Positions 62,001-64,000 of a stretch of DNA of 64,000 nt are shown one piece after another (position 1 is the first letter of the stretch; each line of letters opens with the position of its first letter). The notes beneath the pieces are model-generated. The model saw nothing but the letters and a program-made list of their open reading frames with translations. It had not been told where the DNA came from and did no database searches. The DNA comes from Trogon surrucura (taxonomy: Eukaryota > Chordata > Aves > Trogoniformes > Trogonidae): contig CM036618.1 in assembly GCA_020746105.1 (NCBI GenBank), positions 119,895,161-119,959,160 on the forward strand, in the 5' to 3' direction. The position numbers were made by a program, and so were the translations under genes.

Positions 62001-63775
62001 AAACTGAACACAATACTGCATTAGCTCAATTTTTTGCACCTACAAGGATAACCCCAGAACAACAATCTGGAGTTAATGTGTGCTGGGATGACGCACGCTC
62101 TTTTTGTCTTTACTGGCAGAGCTGTGTGACGCTAGGGTGAACATAAAGCAACTTTAGAGGCATCTTGGTGACCACTGTATCCCTCCCAAGTGGCAAGGTG
62201 CAGGTCCATGGGCTCACTGGTGGCTGCATCGCACGACTGGCTAAGTTTCTGGCTGTTGGAAGTGATAATCTTTTGATAGTGAAGATGTTTCCGAATCGAG
62301 AGACAGGCTTTGTTCCTTTAATGTAATTCTGATTTTGGTGGTTGAATTGATTTTCCATAGACGCAAACATTCTCTTATATCCATCAGCCATCTCCCATCC
62401 GCTTTCCCTCGGGACTCAAGAGTTGCTTTGCTGCTAATCAAAAGAAACGGATGGCTTCTGGCAGTGCTGCAAAAACTACTCTCAAAATGAAGTAACAATT
62501 CAGTCTGCTTTGCTCCAGCCTAAGCCTTAGCATTCCTCATCTCTTTAATTTTCTGTTTTAATCTCCAGGATGGGATAAAGTAGCTGTAGCCTTGTATTTC
62601 AATTTAGACACATGCAGTTGTAGGATAAATGTCAGAATCTCAACTTTGCACAGTTTCTTCTGCTTTTGCAGGAACTTATTTTCTTCTATTCTTTAATTTC
62701 CAAGCAACCTCCAGAAAAGCAATTACTTTTAGAAAGCAGAGTTGCAGTGGAAATAATGAAGATTATTACTGTGTTGCTAATCTAATCTCGGCTACATTGC
62801 AAGTGAAAAGTGTGCTCTGTGGCATTACTTTTTTATATTGTTGTTTAATTTGACCAAATGATACATATTACAAAAAGTGATGCTTTCTTTTTTTTTTAAC
62901 TAGATGCCTCAGCATTTTCATTTAAAGCTACAAAAGCCAATTTTATATATTCTTTTATTTATTTATTTAATGGAACAGGCTGCCCAGGGAAGTGATTGAA
63001 TTGCCATCCTTGGATGGAGTTGAAAGCCCTCTAGACATGGTGCTCAGGGCCATTTACAAAATAAATACTAGAGGTTTTACTATGTACATAAGTTTTAAAA
63101 AATATATGCTACACAATTTAAAGATTTTTCTTACAGATATATTTTTGCCACGTCACTGGTTTAGGTTGTCTTTGGGTTTTTTTTTTGTAATGGTGCTGCA
63201 CTTTGAGGGTTTTTTTTGATTATTCCCCGCCCCCATTTATTCATTTACTTGACACTGTAAGCTAACGATTGTGATCACTGATAAAGTTCTGTAGTGAAGA
63301 AAGTTTATTCAAGTGTTCCTGATAGATAAGTGAAGTCTTATGAATTAGTATTTCATGTGCTGAGTTAGGTGCCTTTTGCATTGGAAATTATAGAAGCTGT
63401 TTCATTTAACTCAAAGCTGTTGTAATGTGGTTTTGAGCTGTTTCTATTTTTCTATCTAAATATACTTAAAGAGCAATTACAAGTTTTATATCTTCATAAA
63501 CACGAATACCTACAATATTATATCCAGGTATCCCACTCTAAGTACAATAATTCCTATAAGAACTGTGGGAATGAACTCTAAACCAAAGCAAATTACATTT
63601 TGAAATCTCTTGGTAGCCTGGACCAGGAAATTGAGCAGCTGAAGCAAAAAATATACGAGGGTGATGGTGGTCAGAAAGGAAGTCATGGAGCGTCAGAAGA
63701 GAGACTCTCCCATAGCGCTTCCCCGTCGAGCCCAACGAAACCGCAACCCCCCGTGGCTCCGCTGGTTGATGATAG
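520..63775 (+). CDS. KIF16B: KIF16B, kinesin-3 endosome motor (17 internal exons; both ends outside window)
   Basis: Joining 520-636, 5979-6076, 6570-6679, 7323-7465, 8943-9111, 9309-9440, 12231-12406, 15348-15413, 17483-17542, 42872-42991, 43544-43595, 44786-44923, 49125-49207, 49400-49488, 56634-56687, 58241-59596 and 63617-63775 gives 3122 nt, all open and phase-matched (1040 codons plus 2 nt). The product follows vertebrate KIF16B (from memory, human residues ~78 to ~1100) almost residue for residue in the motor: P-loop [19 protein letters not shown], then neck, FHA domain and long coiled coil. Known of the family: a plus-end-directed microtubule motor that binds PI3P on early endosomes through a C-terminal PX domain, positions those endosomes and supports receptor recycling and transcytosis. 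The PX domain, start codon and promoter are not in the window. The close KIF1/KIF13 relatives are ruled out by the stalk and the sequence around the FHA domain. Confidence 0.97.
651..1765 (-). mobile_element. CR1 LINE, 5'-truncated, reversed in intron 1
   Basis: The + strand begins CACAGAATCGTAGAAT, the reverse of the CR1 ATTCTRTG tail. Minus-strand frames give reverse transcriptase and downstream pieces: [31 protein letters not shown] and WNRL-type sequence. The catalytic FADD is altered to FAVN and the frame is broken several times, so this is an old dead copy of ~1.1 kb. The 5' limit is approximate (last RT-like residues near 1765). It starts 14 bp downstream of the exon 1 donor. Confidence 0.92.
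1860..1870. repeat. C-rich run
   Basis: A run of ten C followed by GCC, just beyond the 5' end of the reversed CR1 copy. Likely length-variable. Confidence 0.7.
4860..5220. promoter_or_regulatory. CpG-dense patch in intron 1 (possible regulatory element)
   Basis: By hand I count about 20 CpG dinucleotides in ~360 bases here, with clearly higher GC than the surrounding intron, which is CpG-poor. It has no CR1 similarity and no recognised protein. It could be an internal CpG island or simply a GC-rich intron block. No TATA box or initiator stands out. Confidence 0.3.
5979..6076 (+). CDS. KIF16B: KIF16B exon 2 of window: motor domain
   Basis: 98 bp after TTGCAG, ending in phase 2 before GTAGGT. 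It encodes [14 protein letters not shown] followed by a surface stretch ([14 protein letters not shown]) that differs from the mammalian protein more than the rest of the motor does, then RTEVS, whose last serine codon is split with the next exon (AG/T). Confidence 0.96.
6077..6569 (+). other. KIF16B: KIF16B intron 2 of window
   Basis: 493 bp, GTAGGT to TTTCAG. Nothing recognised inside. Confidence 0.9.
6570..6679 (+). CDS. KIF16B: KIF16B exon 3 of window: motor domain
   Basis: 110 bp after TTTCAG. Completes the split serine and reads [13 protein letters not shown], a kinesin signature strand, then a basic loop (RRKSSKT) and [11 protein letters not shown]. The donor is GTAAAA. The last base G joins AT of the next exon to make Asp. 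Confidence 0.96.
6680..7322 (+). other. KIF16B: KIF16B intron 3 of window
   Basis: 643 bp, AT-rich, GTAAAA to TTTTAG. It holds a local tandem duplication at 6814-6859 and nothing else I recognise. Confidence 0.9.
6814..6859. repeat. Two-copy 21-22 bp tandem duplication
   Basis: ATAAAGGCATTAAAAAGAAT recurs at 6814 and, with one extra A, at 6838, separated by GGC. A recent replication-slippage duplication. Confidence 0.85.
7323..7465 (+). CDS. KIF16B: KIF16B exon 4 of window: motor domain, switch I
   Basis: 143 bp after TTTTAG, ending in phase 0 with CAG before GTAACA. Reads [20 protein letters not shown] and [20 protein letters not shown]. The switch I motif SSRSH (7424-7438) is intact; it senses the nucleotide gamma-phosphate. 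Confidence 0.97.
7466..8942 (+). other. KIF16B: KIF16B intron 4 of window
   Basis: 1.48 kb, GTAACA to CCTGTAG. Contains one CR1 3' fragment at about 7712-7894. The rest shows no gene. Confidence 0.88.
7712..7894 (+). mobile_element. CR1 LINE 3' fragment, sense orientation
   Basis: Typical CR1 3' end: ACAGAGCCCTGGCACAGGCT, GGAGACATTCAAAACCCGCC, GGTCCCTTCCAACC, and the tail ATTCTGTGATTCTGTGA. Only about 180 bp remain. The same 3'-end type recurs, reversed, at 54141. Confidence 0.95.
8943..9111 (+). CDS. KIF16B: KIF16B exon 5 of window: motor domain, switch II
   Basis: 169 bp after TCCTGTAG. Switch II DLAGSE lies at 8997-9014 and is followed by the conserved [20 protein letters not shown] stretch of helix alpha-4, part of the microtubule-facing side. 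The exon ends in phase 1 (G before GTGAGT), completed by CT of the next exon to make Ala. Confidence 0.97.
9309..9440 (+). CDS. KIF16B: KIF16B exon 6 of window: motor domain, short K-loop
   Basis: 132 bp after ATCACAG; the acceptor is preceded by an 18-base T run. Reads [11 protein letters not shown], then three lysines at 9344-9352, then [20 protein letters not shown]. The lysines form the loop-12 basic patch that kinesin-3 motors use to hold the acidic tubulin tail. The patch is short here, as is known for KIF16B compared with KIF1A. Ends in phase 1 before GTAAGT. Confidence 0.97.
9441..12230 (+). other. KIF16B: KIF16B intron 6 of window
   Basis: 2.79 kb, GTAAGT to CCGTAG. No repeat or gene recognised apart from a short CTAATACACTATT-like direct repeat at about 12010-12043. 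The frames at 9907-10107 and 10367-10675 look like chance. Confidence 0.85.
12231..12406 (+). CDS. KIF16B: KIF16B exon 7 of window: end of motor, neck linker
   Basis: 176 bp after TTCCGTAG. Reads [20 protein letters not shown], then the neck-linker start [15 protein letters not shown] and the neck helix [18 protein letters not shown]. It ends in phase 0 with AATCAG before GTTAGC. The family's motor domain ends in this exon. Confidence 0.97.
12715..13789 (+). mobile_element. CR1 LINE, 5'-truncated, sense orientation in intron 7
   Basis: Contains the C-terminal half of the CR1 reverse transcriptase in one frame (about 12730-13345): [17 protein letters not shown], the catalytic FADD intact at 12887-12898, and [20 protein letters not shown]. 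After 13320 the frame shifts: the expected [12 protein letters not shown] reads only in another frame, with further breaks near 13440. The 3' UTR follows, with GGTCCCTTCCAGCCTAGGCC and the tail ATTCCATGATTCTATGATTC. The 5' edge is approximate. Non-functional, but less decayed than the copy in intron 1. Confidence 0.95.
13831..13862. repeat. Degenerate 8-bp repeat, four units
   Basis: Successive units AAGAAATT, AAGAAATT, GAGAAACT and AAGAAAGT lie 42 bp after the CR1 tail. Low-complexity purine-rich repeat. Confidence 0.7.
15348..15413 (+). CDS. KIF16B: KIF16B exon 8 of window: neck region
   Basis: 66 bp (22 codons, phase 0 at both ends) between ATTTTAG and GTGAGT. Reads [22 protein letters not shown]. 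Being a multiple of three, it could be skipped without breaking the frame. Confidence 0.95.
15414..17482 (+). other. KIF16B: KIF16B intron 8 of window
   Basis: 2.07 kb, AT-rich, GTGAGT to TTTACAG. A local duplication lies at 15601-15666. No gene or mobile element recognised. Confidence 0.87.
15601..15666. repeat. Local imperfect tandem duplication (~30 bp unit)
   Basis: TTGTTATCCTTAAACTTGTA and TTGTTATCCATAAACTTGTA follow each other at about 30-base spacing, and a third partial TTTGTTATCCTA begins at 15656. Confidence 0.8.
17483..17542 (+). CDS. KIF16B: KIF16B exon 9 of window: neck coiled coil
   Basis: 60 bp (20 codons, phase 0 at both ends) between TTTTACAG and GTAAGG. Reads [20 protein letters not shown], a short amphipathic helix between neck and FHA domain. 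It is the last exon before the 25.3 kb intron. With exon 8 it forms a 42-codon cassette that could be skipped in frame. Confidence 0.96.
18466..18511. repeat. Two-copy ~23 bp tandem duplication
   Basis: TGTATATGCTGAACATCAAC and TGTATATGCTGAACAAAAAC (the second at about 18492) are consecutive copies of one unit. Confidence 0.8.
22259..22325 (-). mobile_element. CR1 LINE 3' remnant, reversed
   Basis: TCACAGAATCACAGAACG followed by GGGCTGGAAGGGACCTCAAA and GTCCAGCTCC is the reverse complement of a CR1 3' end. Only ~65 bp are recognisable. Confidence 0.9.
32832..32858. repeat. Perfect 10-bp inverted repeat with 7-nt loop
   Basis: AAAGGACATG, loop TCAAATT, then CATGTCCTTT. A related, imperfect copy of the loop region (ACATGTTAAATTCAAG) follows at 32866. 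Could be a short hairpin or a protein-binding palindrome; no function is implied. Confidence 0.75.
34221..34316. repeat. AT-rich minisatellite (TTGATAAAA-type)
   Basis: Variants of AATTGATAAAATTGA alternate with TTGAAAGATTAAA, the latter appearing at about 34245 and 34301. This gives an irregular tandem array of ~95 bp. Confidence 0.85.
34688..34751 (+). mobile_element. CR1 LINE 3' remnant, sense orientation
   Basis: GGGGGATTGGACTAGATGAT, GGAGGTCCCTTCCAACCCTG and the tail ATTCTGTGATTCGATGA. A ~64 bp 3' end only. Confidence 0.93.
39879..39894. repeat. A16 homopolymer
   Basis: Sixteen A in a row after GCTGGCT. No gene-like sequence precedes it, so a processed pseudogene tail is not supported. 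Confidence 0.75.
42753..42768. repeat. Short TG microsatellite
   Basis: T9 followed by eight TG units, about 100 bp upstream of the exon 10 acceptor at the end of intron 9. Such TG tracts can bind splicing factors; no effect is shown here. Confidence 0.75.
42872..42991 (+). CDS. KIF16B: KIF16B exon 10 of window: lead into FHA domain
   Basis: 120 bp (40 codons, phase 0 at both ends) between CTTTACAG and GTAAAT. Reads [20 protein letters not shown], then [20 protein letters not shown], the first strands of the forkhead-associated domain as in the human protein. First exon after the giant intron. Confidence 0.96.
42992..43543 (+). other. KIF16B: KIF16B intron 10 of window
   Basis: 552 bp, GTAAAT to AATTAG. 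Nothing recognised. Confidence 0.9.
43544..43595 (+). CDS. KIF16B: KIF16B exon 11 of window: FHA domain
   Basis: 52 bp after CTTAATTAG. Reads [17 protein letters not shown] and so carries the conserved FHA glycine-arginine (GR). The last base G is joined to TT of the next exon to make Val. The donor is GTATGG. Confidence 0.95.
43596..44785 (+). other. KIF16B: KIF16B intron 11 of window
   Basis: 1.19 kb, GTATGG to ATTTAG. No repeat or gene recognised. Confidence 0.9.
44786..44923 (+). CDS. KIF16B: KIF16B exon 12 of window: FHA domain core
   Basis: 138 bp after TATTTAG. Reads [20 protein letters not shown], then the strand with CSVNG and EATQLNQ. SEH and NG match the conserved Ser-x-His and Asn-Gly positions of FHA domains. 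Ends in phase 1 before GTATTA, completed to Gly by the next exon. Confidence 0.96.
46745..46770. repeat. 13-bp tandem pair
   Basis: CTATATCCTCAAC followed directly by CTATATCCTCGAC, one mismatch. Confidence 0.85.
46994..47032. repeat. Compound (TG)n(TA)n microsatellite
   Basis: TG units with one TTT interruption (46994-47016) pass directly into eight or so TA units (to 47032). Alternating purine-pyrimidine; likely length-polymorphic and able to form Z-DNA or a cruciform in principle. Confidence 0.92.
49125..49207 (+). CDS. KIF16B: KIF16B exon 13 of window: end of FHA domain
   Basis: 83 bp after CTTACCAG. Reads [20 protein letters not shown], then KLREKRK, a basic exit helix. It ends in phase 0 before GTGAGA, and only 192 bp separate it from exon 14. 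Confidence 0.97.
49400..49488 (+). CDS. KIF16B: KIF16B exon 14 of window: Ser-rich linker
   Basis: 89 bp after TGTTGTTAG, an acceptor with a G-interrupted, rather weak pyrimidine tract. Reads [20 protein letters not shown] followed by [10 protein letters not shown]. It connects FHA domain and stalk; the clustered serines could be phosphorylated (inference). Ends in phase 2 before GTGAGT. Confidence 0.96.
50531..50560. repeat. Compound (TG)n(TA)n microsatellite
   Basis: Eight GT units followed by TATATATATTTATAT. The second compound TG/TA repeat in the window. Confidence 0.9.
54141..54315 (-). mobile_element. CR1 LINE 3' fragment, reversed
   Basis: CACAGAATCACGGAATGTTC, GGTTGGAAGGGGCCTCCAAA and GGTGGGTTTTGAATGTCTCC on the + strand are the reverse of a CR1 3' end. 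The 3'-end type is that of the copy at 7712. The 5' limit is approximate. Confidence 0.94.
56634..56687 (+). CDS. KIF16B: KIF16B exon 15 of window: start of coiled-coil stalk
   Basis: 54 bp after a T11C5 run and GTGTCAG. Completes glycine, then reads [17 protein letters not shown] and ends in phase 2 (AG before GTAATG). The adjoining exon begins G-AAA-CAA, restoring Arg-Lys-Gln. It is short, but fixed on both sides by phase and family sequence. Confidence 0.95.
56688..58240 (+). other. KIF16B: KIF16B intron 15 of window
   Basis: 1.55 kb, GTAATG to GACTGTAG. No mobile element or gene recognised. An A12 run lies about 45 bp before the acceptor. Confidence 0.9.
58241..59596 (+). CDS. KIF16B: KIF16B exon 16 of window: main coiled-coil stalk
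   Basis: 1356 bp in one exon (451 full codons), from GACTGTAG to GTGAGT. Almost entirely Glu/Lys/Gln/Arg/Leu heptads, with [20 protein letters not shown] and [11 protein letters not shown] breaking the coil near the middle. The ends match human KIF16B closely (QIEEMEEKQ...; [20 protein letters not shown]). The centre, roughly 58780-59060, is more divergent. In this family the stalk dimerises, folds back to inhibit the motor and offers sites for cargo adaptors. The last two bases CG pair with C of exon 17 to form Arg. Confidence 0.98.
59948..60046 (-). mobile_element. CR1 LINE 3' remnant, reversed
   Basis: TAGAATCACAGAATGGCCTA, GGCTGGAAGGGACCTTAGAG and CCCTCCCTGTCATGGGCAGG match, in reverse, the 3' end of the intron 7 copy, so both belong to one subfamily. 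About 100 bp remain. Confidence 0.94.
61506..62030 (-). mobile_element. CR1 LINE 3' portion, reversed, frame largely preserved
   Basis: Starts CATAGAATCATAGAACAG on the + strand. On the minus strand one frame runs open for about 135 codons through the end of ORF2: [87 protein letters not shown]. It is 5'-truncated within the RT-downstream region near 62030. The tail region differs from the other copies, suggesting a third subfamily. The unbroken frame suggests it is the youngest copy here, but it lacks the endonuclease and nearly all of the RT. Confidence 0.95.
62971..63052 (+). mobile_element. CR1 LINE internal remnant, sense orientation
   Basis: TGGAACAGGCTGCCCAGGGA reads [20 protein letters not shown], the C-terminal end of CR1 ORF2. 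It then fades near GGTGCTCAGGGCC without a recognisable ATTCTRTG tail. Confidence 0.85.
63617..63775 (+). CDS. KIF16B: KIF16B exon 17 of window: end of coil and Ser/Pro linker
   Basis: 159 bp after TTGGTAG. Completes Arg, then reads [17 protein letters not shown], matching the human [14 protein letters not shown] coil end. It continues into a low-complexity linker containing [18 protein letters not shown] and ends ...LVDD plus AG before GTAGGT. The split last codon fits the human ...DARINAY continuation. Acceptor and phase agree with exon 16. Only the early coil is strongly conserved; the linker is not, so the exon rests on its two ends and the open frame. Confidence 0.9.
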
Positions 63776-64000
63776 GTAGGTGACCTGCGGTTCTGCGACG
63801 CTTTGGTAGGAATGCAAATGGTAGCATTAGAGGAGAAATATTTCGAAAGATCGTTCTTCCCAGGTTGTTTTTTAATTAAATATTGCAGTGATCTGCAATT
63901 CCAGTCATCTGCAAAGAAAAATGATTTGCTGGTTTTTACATTAAGCAACCAACAGCCTAATCCTATGCATTTTGTTTTTGAAGAGTGTGTAGGCTGGAAT
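63776..64000 (+). other. KIF16B: Start of KIF16B intron 17, running out of window
   Basis: GTAGGT donor, then 225 bp of noncoding sequence. The remaining exons, including the PX domain, are downstream. Confidence 0.8.

Larger units (their letters stand above)
59597..63616 (+). other. KIF16B: KIF16B intron 16 of window
   Basis: 4.0 kb, GTGAGT to TTGGTAG. It is the most CR1-rich intron, with copies at 59948, 61506 and 62971. No host gene recognised between them. Confidence 0.88.

Noticed and set aside
63538-63948. 136-codon minus-strand open frame
   Set aside because: Overlaps exon 17, whose plus-strand reading fits KIF16B in phase and sequence.
1-64000. CRISPR arrays, operons, bacterial-type systems, tRNA or rRNA genes
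   Set aside because: No regularly spaced repeats, no cloverleaf or rRNA sequence recognised; the exon-intron structure marks vertebrate nuclear DNA. A tRNAscan or Infernal run would settle small RNAs.

Overview
The window is vertebrate genomic DNA, most probably from a bird. The evidence is small phase-matched exons in long AT-rich introns and nine truncated CR1 LINE copies whose tails are built on ATTCTRTG. A crocodilian or turtle is less likely but not excluded. I cannot name the species. One host gene spans the whole window on the + strand: KIF16B, the kinesin-3 motor that carries early endosomes. Seventeen internal exons (520 to 63775) join without a frame break into about 1040 codons. 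The first ~77 residues (5' exons, promoter, start codon) lie upstream of the window. The C-terminal part with the PI3P-binding PX domain lies downstream. I found no second host gene on either strand.

Layout: exons 1-7 (520-12406) encode the motor core from just before the P-loop to the neck linker. Exons 8-9 (15348-17542) encode the neck region. A 25.3 kb intron (17543-42871) follows and takes up 40% of the window. Exons 10-13 (42872-49207) carry the FHA domain and exon 14 a Ser-rich linker. Exon 15 (56634-56687), the single 1356 bp exon 16 (58241-59596) and the start of exon 17 (63617-63775) encode the long coiled-coil stalk. Exon 17 then runs into a Ser/Pro-rich linker. All sixteen complete introns use GT-AG ends.

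The rest is intron sequence. It holds CR1 fragments in both orientations from at least three 3'-end types: one begins 14 bp after the exon 1 donor, one sense copy of about 1.1 kb lies in intron 7, and one less-decayed copy lies in intron 16. There are also TG/TA microsatellites, short local tandem duplications, an AT-rich TTGATAAAA-type minisatellite, a perfect 10-bp hairpin and a CpG-dense patch in intron 1. I did not find convincing RNA genes, CRISPR arrays, DNA transposons or retroviral elements. I saw no evidence of a novel multi-gene system; the points below are gene-structure and intron-level observations.
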